Positions 54,953-64,000 are shown, counted from the stretch's first letter. The stretch: 64,000 nt of DNA from Xenorhabdus anantnagensis (GCF_028598555.1 NZ_JAQRFN010000009.1:62001-126000), one strand, 5' to 3'. Notes: generated by a model not told the origin, from the sequence alone. Translations and numbers: made by a program.

Positions 54953-56650
54953 TTATGTCGCTTTGTCAGCCCCTTTTTCCAACGGTAAACATAAAATGAT
55001 ACGGGTAAATGCTTCTGGCTGGCATTCAACATGCACGCCGTAGTGCTCACCATAGCGAAGACGCAGACGTTTATCTACCAGACTCATCCCAAGTCCATCT
55101 CCCATTTGTTCAGAGCGATAGAGTCCTGCATTGTCTTCAATTTCTACTCGCAACAGATTGATATCCTGATAGGCACGGATAGTAATTTGTCCTGTATCTA
55201 ATAACTGTGACGTACCATGCTTGATGGCATTTTCTACCATGGGTTGCAGAGAAAATGCGGGTAATTTTGCGTAGCGCAGCGCTTCGGGTATCTCTATAGC
55301 AATCTGAAGACGTTCACGGAAGCGTGCTTTCTCAATTTGTAAGTAAGCATTCACATGCTCTATTTCATTCTCCAGTGTGGCGATGTATTCAGACCGTTTC
55401 AAATTCTTACGGAAAAATGTTGAAAGATACTGTACAAGCTGGCCTGCTTGCTGACTATCCCGGCGAATGACCGCTTGTAACGTATTTAAGGCATTAAATA
55501 AAAAGTGAGGATTCACCTGCGCGTGAAGGAGCTTTATTTCTGATTGCAGTAACGATTGCTTATTCCGTTCATACTGTCCGGCAAGAATTTGAGCTGAGAG
55601 CAGACTGGCAATACCCTCGCCTAATGTGCGATTAATAGAACTGAATAAACGATTCTTGGCTTCGTAAAGTTTGATAGTACCAATGACCTGCTGATTTTCT
55701 CCACGCAAAGGAATAACCAATGCGGAGCCGAGTTTGCAGGTTGGGCTGAGAGAACAACAATAAGGTGTTTTATTGCCATCGGCATACACGACTTCATTAT
55801 TCTTAATCGCACGATGAGACTGTTCGGCAGCAATGGGAGTACCGGGTAAATGGTGATCTGAACCGGTGCCGATAAACGCCAATAACTTTTCTCTGTCTGT
55901 AATCGCGACAGCACTGATTTCCAATTCCTGATAGATAACTTTTGCTACACGCATACTATTATCTTCATTGAATCCTTTATGCAAAATTCCCTCTGTACAG
56001 ACAGCAATTTTTAATGCTTGGGCAGAAAAAGCGTTGTTGTATTTTTCGAAAATGGCACGTCTGTCCAATAAAATACGGATAAACATGGCTGCTCCTACAC
56101 TATTGGCGATGATCATAGGAGCCGCGATATCTTTCACCAAATTCAGTGCGTCCCCAAAAGGATTGGTAAGAAGCAAGATGATCCCCATCTGGGTGCATTC
56201 AGCAAAGAAAGTGACAATAGCTGCCGTCCACGGGTTCAGCAACTTATTAATCTGGCCTTGCTTCATCAGGTAAATATGGACAAGGCCACCAAGAACGCCT
56301 TCCACAATGGTGGATACCATACAACTGAACGCAGTCATCCCTCCGAGAGAATAGCGATGCAGCCCTCCAGTGAAGCCTACCATTGCCCCTACTGAGGGGC
56401 CACCGAACAGCCCTCCCAATACAGCACCGATAGCACGAGTATTGGCAATGGAATCATTAACATTCAGCCCAAAGTACGTCCCCATAATGCAAAAAATAGA
56501 AAAAATAACGTAACACATCAATTTATGTGGTAAGCGAGCGGTGACTTGCAGTAGAGGAACAAACAGAGGTGTTTTACTTAGCAGCCAGGCGGTCACCAAA
56601 TAGACACACATTTGCTGAAGTAATAACAACACGAGGTTAAATTCGTACAT
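54953..56650 (-). CDS. btsS: Sensor histidine kinase BtsS (LytS type)
   Basis: 565 residues. The N-terminal 5TM-5TMR_LYT region (residues about 1-210) has [20 protein letters not shown] and GLTGG-like glycine-rich helices, followed by a GAF-like domain ([20 protein letters not shown]) and a HisKA_7TM/LytS kinase core with the phosphorylated His in [20 protein letters not shown]. The ATPase part has [17 protein letters not shown] and [13 protein letters not shown]. Co-linear with E. coli BtsS, the high-affinity pyruvate sensor. No btsT transporter gene is in the window. Confidence 0.93.
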   Translation of the reverse strand: MYEFNLVLLLLQQMCVYLVTAWLLSKTPLFVPLLQVTARLPHKLMCYVIFSIFCIMGTYFGLNVNDSIANTRAIGAVLGGLFGGPSVGAMVGFTGGLHRYSLGGMTAFSCMVSTIVEGVLGGLVHIYLMKQGQINKLLNPWTAAIVTFFAECTQMGIILLLTNPFGDALNLVKDIAAPMIIANSVGAAMFIRILLDRRAIFEKYNNAFSAQALKIAVCTEGILHKGFNEDNSMRVAKVIYQELEISAVAITDREKLLAFIGTGSDHHLPGTPIAAEQSHRAIKNNEVVYADGNKTPYCCSLSPTCKLGSALVIPLRGENQQVIGTIKLYEAKNRLFSSINRTLGEGIASLLSAQILAGQYERNKQSLLQSEIKLLHAQVNPHFLFNALNTLQAVIRRDSQQAGQLVQYLSTFFRKNLKRSEYIATLENEIEHVNAYLQIEKARFRERLQIAIEIPEALRYAKLPAFSLQPMVENAIKHGTSQLLDTGQITIRAYQDINLLRVEIEDNAGLYRSEQMGDGLGMSLVDKRLRLRYGEHYGVHVECQPEAFTRIILCLPLEKGADKAT

Positions 56651-56778
56651 ATATTTTCATTGTGAGATTAATAACGATGAATAAATTTAAAGTAACATTA
56701 TCAAAGGATGAATTTCATGTCGTCAATAGACTTTTATATCGTCAATAAACTTCGGCAGAAGCACATATTTATTCTCAC

Positions 56779-56886
56779 GAAATTTCAAGTTGTATTGAGG
56801 TGGCATTAAGATGGTAATCCATAGCTTCCATATGGTGATTGAATGAACGTAATCAACAAAAAGTCATTCGAAAGATGAAGGGGATA
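56779..56886. repeat. ERIC-type palindromic repeat between btsS and the adhesin gene
   Basis: The left part AATTTCAAGTTG and the right part GAATGAACGTAATCAAC then TTCGAAAGATGAAGGGGATA match the ERIC layout, including the characteristic GAATGAACGTA-x-CAAC block. The central palindrome is diverged. Length about 108 bp. Confidence 0.7.
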
Positions 56887-56949
56887 TAAATACAGGCAGG
56901 ATAATCCGCCCCTTATCGGGACGGATTTTTTGCTAAGAAATGAATGGCA

Positions 56950-59900
56950 TTAGTTTTTGCAGCTAACGTAATCGAAGGTATTATCTGAGATGACATGTGG
57001 ATTGTAGTGATCGATGGTCATCGAATAATATCCAGTTACTGGTCTTTTATCTTTTTGCCCCTGTTCCCCATTTGGATCTGTTCCCGGCGTCGAAGAACGA
57101 TAGGCGCGACCGTCTGGCCAGCCAAACATATCTTGTATTTTACCCGCATAGACTTGACTCAGGTTGACCAACTCATCTTTTGTCGGTAGTGCTGCATGCA
57201 TTATGTTCTTGCAATATGAGAACGCGCCTTTATTGCTACGGCGATGCCATAATTCACCATGCTCAAAATGCGTGGCCTTTGTTACCCTATGGCCTTTTTC
57301 TGCCTCTACTTGTAATAGTGGTCGTCTAAAAGTGACTCCATTTAACGTTATAGTTTCAGCCATGTGTCCCCAAAAATTTGCATCTGGAACGTCTGGGCTG
57401 GTAATCACAGTGAAAATAGCATCTTCCGATTCAGGCGCCGCGCTGCCATCTGCTTTGGCAGACAGCGTTGTTTTCACTCCAAGTCCGTTCGGATCGGTCA
57501 CGGTGACGGTTAAAATACCTTGGTTATCGCTGAAATCCTGATATATACCTAATTTACCATTGAGTAATATCGAGATCTTCTGAGACTCATTCTTGCGGTT
57601 TAGCGCTTTGATGGCGTTAAGATTTACAGCTACATTTCGGACGAATTTCCCATGATTCAGCGTCTTGATTTTCAGGGTGATTGGCTCATCTTTTTTAACT
57701 TTATTGGCACTCATCGTAATCGTGATTTTGTCGGCGAGTCCTCTGACTGTGCCACCTCTACCGCCATCACGTGTATCATTGCCTTGCCCGCTTTCCATGC
57801 TACTATCAACGAATTGGGTATTTCCAATGAGGCCAAGCCCGTTTTGTGCTTGCACAGCAAGTGCTTTCACTGTACCTGCATCTGATTGTGTCAATGTATA
57901 GTCAGGGATCTTGCCGGACTCGGTAATCGTATTACCCTTGCTAATATCAATACTGCCTTTGTTACCCCACACATAACGGGATTTATCAACGGTATCGCCG
58001 TGATTAGCGTAAAAAGTATAGGTTGCACTCAGCTTTTGCCCCATAACTAACTTACCGGATATGGTCAAATTTTTGACAATTGGTGCATCAGGATGCACGA
58101 ATGTGATCTCCACGGGATTGATAGTTATTCCATACACTTTCGGCGTAACTTTCAGGATACCCGTCTTTTTACCAGCAGTAAGCAGAGATTGATAAACACC
58201 CGGTTGCGTTTCTTTCATCGTTGCGATCTTTGGATCGCTGCCTTCCCCACTTAGTACATTGGTGAGCAATTTGATATCTGAAGCAACACCGCTGACTGGA
58301 TGATTATCTTTGTTCTTTAAAGTTAGCGTCAGAATCGTGGTGGAATGGTCATCAGCCAGCAGTTCTGTATCTTTTGTGGTAAAGGTTGATTTACCATTAT
58401 TGATTCTCTCTGGGAGGACTTGTACCTGAGTTTCCACTCGTTTGGAGGCATTACCACGCTTATCATAAGCAATGGCTCCCACCGTATAGATATTATTGCC
58501 TTGAGATTGGTATTTTGGCAGGGTCAGTAGATAGCTAAGGTCACCCTTGTGTTTGATTTGCCCGCCATTGGCACGCAGCCTTGTGGCATCCCATTGGATA
58601 TAGTTAAACCCATACTTGCTGTTGACACTGAGATGGAGAGGCTTAATCTCACCCGCATGACCGATAATCTGATTATCCATCGCCAGAGAGATCACTTCAC
58701 GTTTACGGTATTCAAGAACGATCTGATTATTGCGCTCAACCAAATCATAACGACTGCCTTGCAGGGTACGTTTGGCTGCTACGGCATCCGGATCAGTTTG
58801 TTTTGACCACGGTGTGCCTATTTCATAATTCAGCGCCATGTTGAACTGAGTATCTCCGCTACCGGACATATTTTGTTTACGGTCAATACCGAAAGTCAGT
58901 AATGGGATAGGGGTATAATTAATCCCGATAGTAAAGGCAGAAGGATCTTTTTTGCGGTGGTCTTTATTTATTAGCCCAACTTCATCTCCGAAGTATTGTT
59001 CATACATCAATTTACCACCGAGCTGTGGTAAAGAAGGGCAATAGCCTTGTACTTTCAGGTCGAATCCATTAGCGGGGCGCTCATCATAATCGGTCAGAAG
59101 GTGCGATTCTTTCCAATTACTTAAACGAAAATAGCCGTTCGTAGACAATTTAAGGTAATTGCGGGCATATTCTGCGCCAAGGCCGAGTCGGCTATTATCA
59201 CCAGTGATATCGTGGTCGAAGAAAGCATTGTAACCCAGCATCCAACCGTCAAAAAACTGACGTTGTCCAAATCCGATATTGATGGTGTTACGTTTATCAA
59301 TATGGCGCAGGCCGAATTGTGTAAAAGCTAGCTGATAAGGGTTATCATACAATGGCAACAACATATCAAACTGGCTGTTATTCAAATGACCATGGCTATC
59401 CATATTAGTCTGCACACGAGCTGTACCGTAGCGTCCCAACCAATTTTGGATTTGCTGACTGGCTTCTCCCATTGCCAGATTGTTTAATTGACTTACTGCA
59501 TTATTTTTAATGTCGTCGCTGCTTAGCAACCGGCCAATCCGAGAGGAAAATTCAGCCAGGCGCTTAGCGTTTTTGTCTGTCGTATCTGTAGTAGAGGCCT
59601 TTTCCGCTGTAATCGGAGCTTTGTCTAATGAAAACCGATCTAATGGTGACCGTTGTAATGAATAATAATTAAAGGGAAGAAGTTTATTATTTCGAGGTTT
59701 TGGGACATCAATCTCACTACCCACACCGAGAGCGGTAAAAGGCTTATCAAAAGTACGTAACTGGTTGATTTTTTTTAAGTCAGAGACGGTTAAACCATAA
59801 CGTTTGGCGACAGAATTGACCGTTTCCCCTGATTTCAGGACATAATGCGCTGTTGGTAAAGCCCATTTTTCATTTTGAAAAGTTGAGTGTGTTTTGGCAG

Positions 59901-60027
59901 TAGCGATAGCGGGAGTGAATGCACCAGCAATGGGAAACACAAGTTGGGTGATAATGTTCACCCAAGCTACACGTTTCAACAACTCTTGCTGATTCTGTAG
60001 CCACGGCTTATCGAATTTTTTGTTCAT
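56950..60027 (-). CDS. LysM inverse autotransporter adhesin (intimin/invasin family)
   Basis: 1025 residues, surface-exposed adhesin. Order: extended signal peptide (VNIITQLVFPIAGAFTPAIA, about residues 22-43); LysM peptidoglycan-binding domain (60-110, HYVLKSGETVNSVAKRYGLT); intimin/invasin beta-barrel (about 155-405, GFGQRQFFDGWMLGYNAFFD); Ig-like extracellular domains (about 410-875); and a C-terminal tip with two cysteines (Cys939, Cys1023) and GWPDGRAYRSST, resembling the C-type-lectin-like tip of invasin. The ATG at 60027 gives MNKKFDKPWLQNQQELLKRV; the frame is open 20 codons further. Ligand unknown; host or symbiont attachment is an inference. Confidence 0.9.
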   Translation of the reverse strand: MNKKFDKPWLQNQQELLKRVAWVNIITQLVFPIAGAFTPAIATAKTHSTFQNEKWALPTAHYVLKSGETVNSVAKRYGLTVSDLKKINQLRTFDKPFTALGVGSEIDVPKPRNNKLLPFNYYSLQRSPLDRFSLDKAPITAEKASTTDTTDKNAKRLAEFSSRIGRLLSSDDIKNNAVSQLNNLAMGEASQQIQNWLGRYGTARVQTNMDSHGHLNNSQFDMLLPLYDNPYQLAFTQFGLRHIDKRNTINIGFGQRQFFDGWMLGYNAFFDHDITGDNSRLGLGAEYARNYLKLSTNGYFRLSNWKESHLLTDYDERPANGFDLKVQGYCPSLPQLGGKLMYEQYFGDEVGLINKDHRKKDPSAFTIGINYTPIPLLTFGIDRKQNMSGSGDTQFNMALNYEIGTPWSKQTDPDAVAAKRTLQGSRYDLVERNNQIVLEYRKREVISLAMDNQIIGHAGEIKPLHLSVNSKYGFNYIQWDATRLRANGGQIKHKGDLSYLLTLPKYQSQGNNIYTVGAIAYDKRGNASKRVETQVQVLPERINNGKSTFTTKDTELLADDHSTTILTLTLKNKDNHPVSGVASDIKLLTNVLSGEGSDPKIATMKETQPGVYQSLLTAGKKTGILKVTPKVYGITINPVEITFVHPDAPIVKNLTISGKLVMGQKLSATYTFYANHGDTVDKSRYVWGNKGSIDISKGNTITESGKIPDYTLTQSDAGTVKALAVQAQNGLGLIGNTQFVDSSMESGQGNDTRDGGRGGTVRGLADKITITMSANKVKKDEPITLKIKTLNHGKFVRNVAVNLNAIKALNRKNESQKISILLNGKLGIYQDFSDNQGILTVTVTDPNGLGVKTTLSAKADGSAAPESEDAIFTVITSPDVPDANFWGHMAETITLNGVTFRRPLLQVEAEKGHRVTKATHFEHGELWHRRSNKGAFSYCKNIMHAALPTKDELVNLSQVYAGKIQDMFGWPDGRAYRSSTPGTDPNGEQGQKDKRPVTGYYSMTIDHYNPHVISDNTFDYVSCKN

Positions 60028-60087
60028 AGCTATAAACCTGTAACAATAAAAAAACATCAGGTGATAGCCAGCAGTAAATCTATCCAT

Positions 60088-60639
60088 TTCAGGATATTAC
60101 TTTCTATTTACTACTTGCCATGAGTCGTGTAACCAGGGAGAAAAACGCCAGATAGTGACGAAATAAAAGAATGACAACACGGCATTACCTGATTTGAGAC
60201 ATTACAAAATAGTTAACAAATTCTGATTGATAGTTAACTTCCAGATTATTGATCTGGTATTTTGTATTTAAAGGGTTTTTTATTCCAACATAAAATCAAT
60301 TATTGATCAATATAACTTTCAATATCAATCATTATCAATAAAACAGAAAATAGGGGGAAATGGCTGATTTAGCTAATTCAGATATTATTCTAATATTCAA
60401 AACATATTTTATTTAATTACTTAAGTAAAAACAAATGGTTATCATTTTTATTTATATTATCTGGATGCTGTTTTCCAGATTAAAATAAATCAGCATAAAA
60501 TATAAGCGAATTTTATTGGTTAACTATTTGCTATTATCTATTGCCTATTTTCGTTTTCCTTTTATCGTTGCAAACGATCCAAAAATGTATACTCATTGTT
60601 TGTATAGCAATATATAAAATTAATTTGCAGCTATTAATA
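60088..60639. promoter_or_regulatory. A+T-rich region upstream of the adhesin gene
   Basis: About 550 bp, visibly more A+T-rich than the flanking genes, between the adhesin start and the left end of the insertion sequence. No ORF or strong terminator was seen. Such composition is typical of H-NS-bound, horizontally acquired promoters, but no specific site could be assigned. Confidence 0.4.
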
Positions 60640-61637
60640 ACCCGAATTCCGCTTAAGCCATCACTGGAAAATCGTCTTCTGAGTAGAAATTTTTAAGTGA
60701 TGGCTTTTTCAATTTAAGGCAGTGAGCAATCACCCCCCCTAAAACAGTTAACAGAAATCCTTTTATACTTCGGTGGCGCGAGTGTTCTATTTGAGAAATG
60801 ATTTTTAATTGTCCATTAATTGTCTCAATGATAAAACGCCTTGATAACATTATCTTATCCCACTCAGCCAGCACACGCGCTTTCATATTTCGGCGCTTTT
60901 GGGTGATGAAAGTGATCCCCGTTTTAGCTAAATCGTCAGCCAGTTCCTGGCTGAGATAACCTTTATCACCATAAAGAGAACCCGTTAATTCTTTTGTTAA
61001 TTCGCGAACAGGTTCTCGATCATCCACATTACCCGCCGTCACTTTAAGTGCCAGAAGTGCCAGAATTTCCCCCTGATGGTTTATAACTAGGTGCAATTTG
61101 AACCCGTAAAACCAACCCATTGAGGTTTTTCCTCGTTGCGCTCTCCCTTCAAAGACTTTATGGCGGGGAATACGGAGGTTATGACAAACGCGCAAACGCG
61201 TGGAATCAATAAAAGCAATGCCTGTGGGTGTTCCTTTTAATTGAGTCAGATAACTGCATAGTGGCATCAAAACCAAAGGGGCAACACGGATAAAACGGGG
61301 ATAACTGAGCAAAGCGGGAAAATCGTTGTGATGATATTTCCAAATCTGCGCCAGATAAAAATGTTTAAAATCACGGTAATGTGACAGATGAAAGAGGATC
61401 ACAATGGTCATGATTTCACTGGGATACATGCGACCTTGTCGGCGACGTAGACGGTATCCGTTATCAAGGCAAAACTGCGTCCACTGAGGGATGAAAAAAC
61501 GGCAAAAATCGGCGACATCGCAGAAAATTTCAACTAAGTTATTCATAGCCTGTTCCTCCCCGGAGCTGTTTTCGGCTTTCACCAAAACTTTGCTCCCGGA
61601 ACAGGCTTCTCGTCAATTTCTTATCCAGAATTCGGGT
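60640..61637 (-). mobile_element. Insertion sequence, IS982 family, apparently complete
   Basis: About 998 bp bounded by inverted ends beginning ACCCGAATTC: left ACCCGAATTCCG at 60640 and right, read inward, ACCCGAATTCTG from 61637. The symmetry extends two bases outward on each side (TAACCC/GGGTTA). The single transposase ORF is intact. The terminal ACCC, the length near 1 kb and the transposase type fit IS982. No convincing target duplication of 6-9 bp flanks it, so the insertion may be old or its ends rearranged. Confidence 0.8.
60653..61546 (-). CDS. IS982-family DDE transposase
   Basis: 297 residues. The DDE triad is visible as Asp114 (IAFIDSTRLRV), Asp194 (SLYGDKGYLS) and Glu241 (FIIETINGQLK), the DDE_Tnp_1 arrangement of IS982 proteins. 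Other conserved segments are YPSEIMTIVILFHLSHYRDF and GWFYGFKLHLVIN. The start at 61546 (MNNLVEIF) follows a GGAGG site; the frame is open 13 codons upstream. No frameshift is seen, so the enzyme may be active. A hairpin (61547-61556 with 61598-61607) covers the translation start region. Confidence 0.88.
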   Translation of the reverse strand: MNNLVEIFCDVADFCRFFIPQWTQFCLDNGYRLRRRQGRMYPSEIMTIVILFHLSHYRDFKHFYLAQIWKYHHNDFPALLSYPRFIRVAPLVLMPLCSYLTQLKGTPTGIAFIDSTRLRVCHNLRIPRHKVFEGRAQRGKTSMGWFYGFKLHLVINHQGEILALLALKVTAGNVDDREPVRELTKELTGSLYGDKGYLSQELADDLAKTGITFITQKRRNMKARVLAEWDKIMLSRRFIIETINGQLKIISQIEHSRHRSIKGFLLTVLGGVIAHCLKLKKPSLKNFYSEDDFPVMA

Positions 61638-61705
61638 TAATTATACTTTTTCTTCCCACCACAAAAAATAGTAGAACTATTTACCGATAGTTCTATTTAA
61701 TTTCA

Positions 61706-62404
61706 TCAAACACAACTTTCATCAAAATAGCACCAATCAATTGCGCATCTAACCAACTCTTCCGTAGCATCAATATACCTATCCGTATTACCTTCCCTTT
61801 TAAGAATAACCGGTATCTCACTACATCCCATAATGAATTTTTCAACCCCAACATTTTTAAGCTGAGAAATAACCGACTCTATTAACCAATAAGCCTTTTC
61901 CTCATCCCCGCTTTTATAAACCAAAATGCTTTCCATAATAGCTCTCTGCTGAATATCATCAGGAACTACAAAATTCACCTTTTCTTTTTCCAACCGTGAT
62001 TGATAAAGCCGTGTCTTTATCGTCCCTGTTGTAGCAAGAATCGCAACGTTATTAATCCCTTCCCTTACGATTTTATTACAAGTAATTTCAATCATATTCA
62101 GAAAATGCATTTTAGTTGATGCTTTTAACTCATCATACCAATAATGTGCTGTATTACACGGCATAATAATACACCGCGCTCCCGATGACTCTAATATTCT
62201 CAATGCAGTCAACATATTATTTAATGGCGATACTCCATCAGAAAGTATACTTTCCGTTCTGTCTGGAATATCAGGAAAAGAAACGGCAATAACAGGAATA
62301 TGTTCCTGATCTCTGTTTGCTGGTGTATATTGAATTATCTTTTCCATTGTATCTACAGTTGCGGCCGGCCCCATACCGCCAAGAATGCCAATTATTTTTT
62401 TCAT
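61706..62404 (-). CDS. Aspartate/glutamate racemase family protein
   Basis: 232-residue cofactor-independent racemase of the Asp/Glu/hydantoin family (YgeA/RacX-like). Both catalytic cysteines are present: Cys83 in IIMPCNTAHYW and Cys194 in IMGCSEIPVI. The N-terminal GILGGMGPAATVDTMEKII is the family's phosphate-loop-like signature. The exact substrate (aspartate, glutamate or another amino acid) cannot be read from the sequence. It is divergent from a LysR-type regulator, a common arrangement for a regulator controlling its neighbour. Confidence 0.88.
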   Translation of the reverse strand: MKKIIGILGGMGPAATVDTMEKIIQYTPANRDQEHIPVIAVSFPDIPDRTESILSDGVSPLNNMLTALRILESSGARCIIMPCNTAHYWYDELKASTKMHFLNMIEITCNKIVREGINNVAILATTGTIKTRLYQSRLEKEKVNFVVPDDIQQRAIMESILVYKSGDEEKAYWLIESVISQLKNVGVEKFIMGCSEIPVILKREGNTDRYIDATEELVRCAIDWCYFDESCV

Positions 62405-62542
62405 ATGCCATCTCCATCAGTAATCGTTATGATGGCATAAAAATTACGGTTCGGGATTGCAATATTTCTATGGCCCATGTTGAATTTGCATAAACTGTTT
62501 TATTTATTGATATCAGCAAGCGTTATTTTGTATGGTGGATTT

Positions 62543-63436
62543 ATGTTTAATAATATTGAGCTAAAATGGTTATATGATGCAGTAATGTTGGAGGAGCTAC
62601 GAAGTTTTACGCTTGCCGCAGAACGGAGGAATATATCTCAGTCTTCTTTTAGCCGCAGGATTCAGGCTCTTGAGAATGCTGTCGGTTTTGAAATATTTAA
62701 TCGTAACTCGAATCCATTACAACTTTCGTTACAAGGAAGAGGTTTTATTGTTTATGTCAGGAATCTTCTTGGTGATATAGAGTATCAAATCGGCAAGTTA
62801 AAAGGCGGAGAAATATCTAAATACCGAATTAATATCACCGCCGCTCATTCGCTGTCTATTTCTTTATTACCCGAATTGATTTCTGGTTTTGCTGAAAAAT
62901 CAGATAAGGTTTTTAATATTGAATCCATTAATGTTGATGAGGCTGTCAATAATCTCAAAAACGGTAAAAGTGATTTTATTCTGGCTTTCTTTAATGAAGA
63001 ATTAATGACATTACCGTTCCTTCATCATAAGGTATTGGATGCTCGATTATACCTTGTTTCTGGCTGTACAGCGGATGGAAAACCATTATATCGGCTGGAA
63101 GACACACCTTTGCCATTAATGAAATACACCGATGAAAGTTATATGGGACGTCAGGTAAATCAGTTGCTGGAAAAAAATTTTAAGGAACGGTTTACTTATT
63201 TTTGTCTTTCATCCATGAGCGAACTACTGAAACGTATGGTGCTGGATGGTCACGGTGTCGGTTGGCTGCCGGATTATTCAATCCGTGAGGAACTCAGGGA
63301 GCAGAAATTGTGTTTGCTGGAACCAGAGCAGGCTTCGATAAAAATGGGGGTTTTTATTTATCGGACTTATTCCCGCCTTAACCCTTCCTCAGAGCGTTTT
63401 TGGCAATATATGCGCAAACGGTGGACAGTAATCTGA
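62543..63436 (+). CDS. LysR-type regulator, HypT-like
   Basis: 297 residues. The N-terminal winged HTH (IELKWLYDAVMLEELRSFTL, then RNISQSSFSRRIQALENAVG) and the substrate-binding domain (AAHSLSISLLPELISGF, SSMSELLKRMVLDGHGVGWL) resemble E. coli HypT (YjiE/QseD), a hypochlorite-responsive regulator. The resemblance is clear, but orthology is uncertain because the context differs. The ATG at 62543 (MFNNIELKWLYD) matches the family start and follows GGTGGA; the ORF is open 22 codons further. It probably controls the divergent racemase gene. Confidence 0.85.
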   Translation: MFNNIELKWLYDAVMLEELRSFTLAAERRNISQSSFSRRIQALENAVGFEIFNRNSNPLQLSLQGRGFIVYVRNLLGDIEYQIGKLKGGEISKYRINITAAHSLSISLLPELISGFAEKSDKVFNIESINVDEAVNNLKNGKSDFILAFFNEELMTLPFLHHKVLDARLYLVSGCTADGKPLYRLEDTPLPLMKYTDESYMGRQVNQLLEKNFKERFTYFCLSSMSELLKRMVLDGHGVGWLPDYSIREELREQKLCLLEPEQASIKMGVFIYRTYSRLNPSSERFWQYMRKRWTVI

Positions 63437-63460
63437 CCACCAGCCTGCTATCAGATTAAC

Positions 63461-63488
63461 TTGCTGTAATCGCTACGGAATACAGCAA
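63461..63488. terminator. Hairpin between convergent LysR and symporter genes
   Basis: TTGCTGTA and TACAGCAA form an eight-base stem with a 12-base loop midway between two convergent genes. No long T-run. Confidence 0.45.
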
Positions 63489-63494
63489 ATATGT

Positions 63495-64000
63495 TTATGC
63501 TTCTTGGCGAGCAATTTCACTTTGCTGATCTGCCCGTTCGTCACTACCCTGCTTTTCTTCCAATTTAGCAATCACGGCGGTGGAAATGCTGTTACCCACG
63601 ACGTTGGTCGCTGTGCGACCCATATCAAGGAATTGATCAATGGCGAGAATGAGCAAGATCCCCGCTTCTGGCAAACTGAACATCGGCAATGTCGCCGCGA
63701 CGACTACCACCGAAGCTCGCGCAACGCCAGCCATGCCTTTGCTGGTGATCATCAATGTCAACATAATCAAAATTTGTTCGGTGATACTCAGATCGATGTT
63801 ATAAGCCTGTGCGATAAAAAGGACAGCAAAGGATTGATACATCATCGAGCCATCAAGGTTAAAGGAGTAACCCAACGGTAATACGAAGCTGGAGATTTTT
63901 TTCGGGACACCAAAGCGATCCAGTGCGTTCATGGTTTTGGGGTAAGCGGATTCGCTGCTTGCTGTGGCAAAAGCTAATGTTACGGGTTCCCGAATAAGTT
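63495..64000 (-). CDS. Dicarboxylate/amino-acid:cation symporter (DAACS), partial
   Basis: Only the C-terminal part is present; the frame is open to the window edge (…REPVTLAFATASSESAYPKT…), so the annotated start at 63932 is an internal Met. Family signatures are the serine-rich reentrant loop (ATASSES), LPLGYSFNLDGSMMYQS, and the substrate-binding ITSKGMAGVARAS followed by DQFLDMGRTATNVVGN. These place it in the GltP/DctA group of glutamate, aspartate or C4-dicarboxylate carriers. Its convergent position next to the racemase regulator suggests, but does not prove, acidic amino-acid use. Confidence 0.9.
   Translation of the reverse strand, partial: LIREPVTLAFATASSESAYPKTMNALDRFGVPKKISSFVLPLGYSFNLDGSMMYQSFAVLFIAQAYNIDLSITEQILIMLTLMITSKGMAGVARASVVVVAATLPMFSLPEAGILLILAIDQFLDMGRTATNVVGNSISTAVIAKLEEKQGSDERADQQSEIARQEA

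Overview
The window is about 64 kb of chromosomal DNA from a gammaproteobacterium of the order Enterobacterales. Protein content and gene order match Escherichia coli closely. The moderate A+T content, the ERIC-type repeats, an IS982-family element and an inverse autotransporter point to Morganellaceae, most likely Xenorhabdus or a near relative such as Photorhabdus. The genus call is an inference from recall of such genomes, not from a search.

Layout. (1) 0-11 kb: hflX (5' end outside the window), hflKC, purA, nsrR-rnr-rlmB and the ribosomal operon rpsF-priB-rpsR-rplI. (2) 11-26 kb: fklB, cysQ, ytfJ, ytfK, ytfL, msrA, the tamAB-ytfP cluster, ppa, fbp and mpl. The order is that of the E. coli 95-96 min region, but many E. 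coli genes are absent. (3) 26-30 kb: argR and mdh, then an sfsB (Ner-like) gene divergent from two tandem Mu-type HTH genes, then ispB. (4) 30-53.6 kb: rplU-rpmA-obgE, dacB, greA, yhbY, rlmE-ftsH, folP-glmM, secG, tRNA-Leu(GAG), initiator tRNA-Met, rimP-nusA-infB-rbfA-truB, rpsO-pnp, nlpI, yrbN and deaD. This is the classic 69-72 min block; argG and yhbE are missing from their E. coli positions. (5) 53.7-64 kb: accessory-like DNA with a small MreB-like protein gene, btsSR (pyruvate-sensing two-component system), a 1025-residue LysM/inverse-autotransporter adhesin, an apparently complete IS982-family insertion sequence, an Asp/Glu racemase divergent from a HypT-like LysR regulator, and the C-terminal part of a dicarboxylate/amino-acid symporter cut by the window end.

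How the genes work together. Most of the window serves translation and RNA metabolism (ribosomal proteins, IF2, NusA, RbfA, RimP, TruB, RlmB, RlmE, ObgE, RNase R, PNPase, DeaD). A second group covers envelope biogenesis (TamAB, DacB, GlmM, Mpl, SecG, NlpI) and membrane quality control (FtsH with its HflKC regulators). Central metabolism is represented by PurA, Fbp, Mdh, Ppa, FolP and CysQ. Regulatory DNA that can be read directly includes a near-perfect ARG box in front of argR, 17-bp-spaced promoters for rpsF, rplU, metY and rpsO, the S6:S18-type leader of rpsF, the paired-stem leader of pnp, tandem terminators in front of rimP, and many intrinsic terminators.

No clearly new multi-gene system was found. 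The most notable items are: a 26-codon yrbN gene overlapping the deaD start; a Mu-like regulator pair beside a Ner homologue; an NsrR with a shortened cysteine spacing; a basic insertion in the KH region of NusA; a 4 x 16 bp tandem repeat in front of glmM; an unexplained structured segment between hflX and hflK; and an IS982 transposase whose ribosome-binding site lies in a hairpin.
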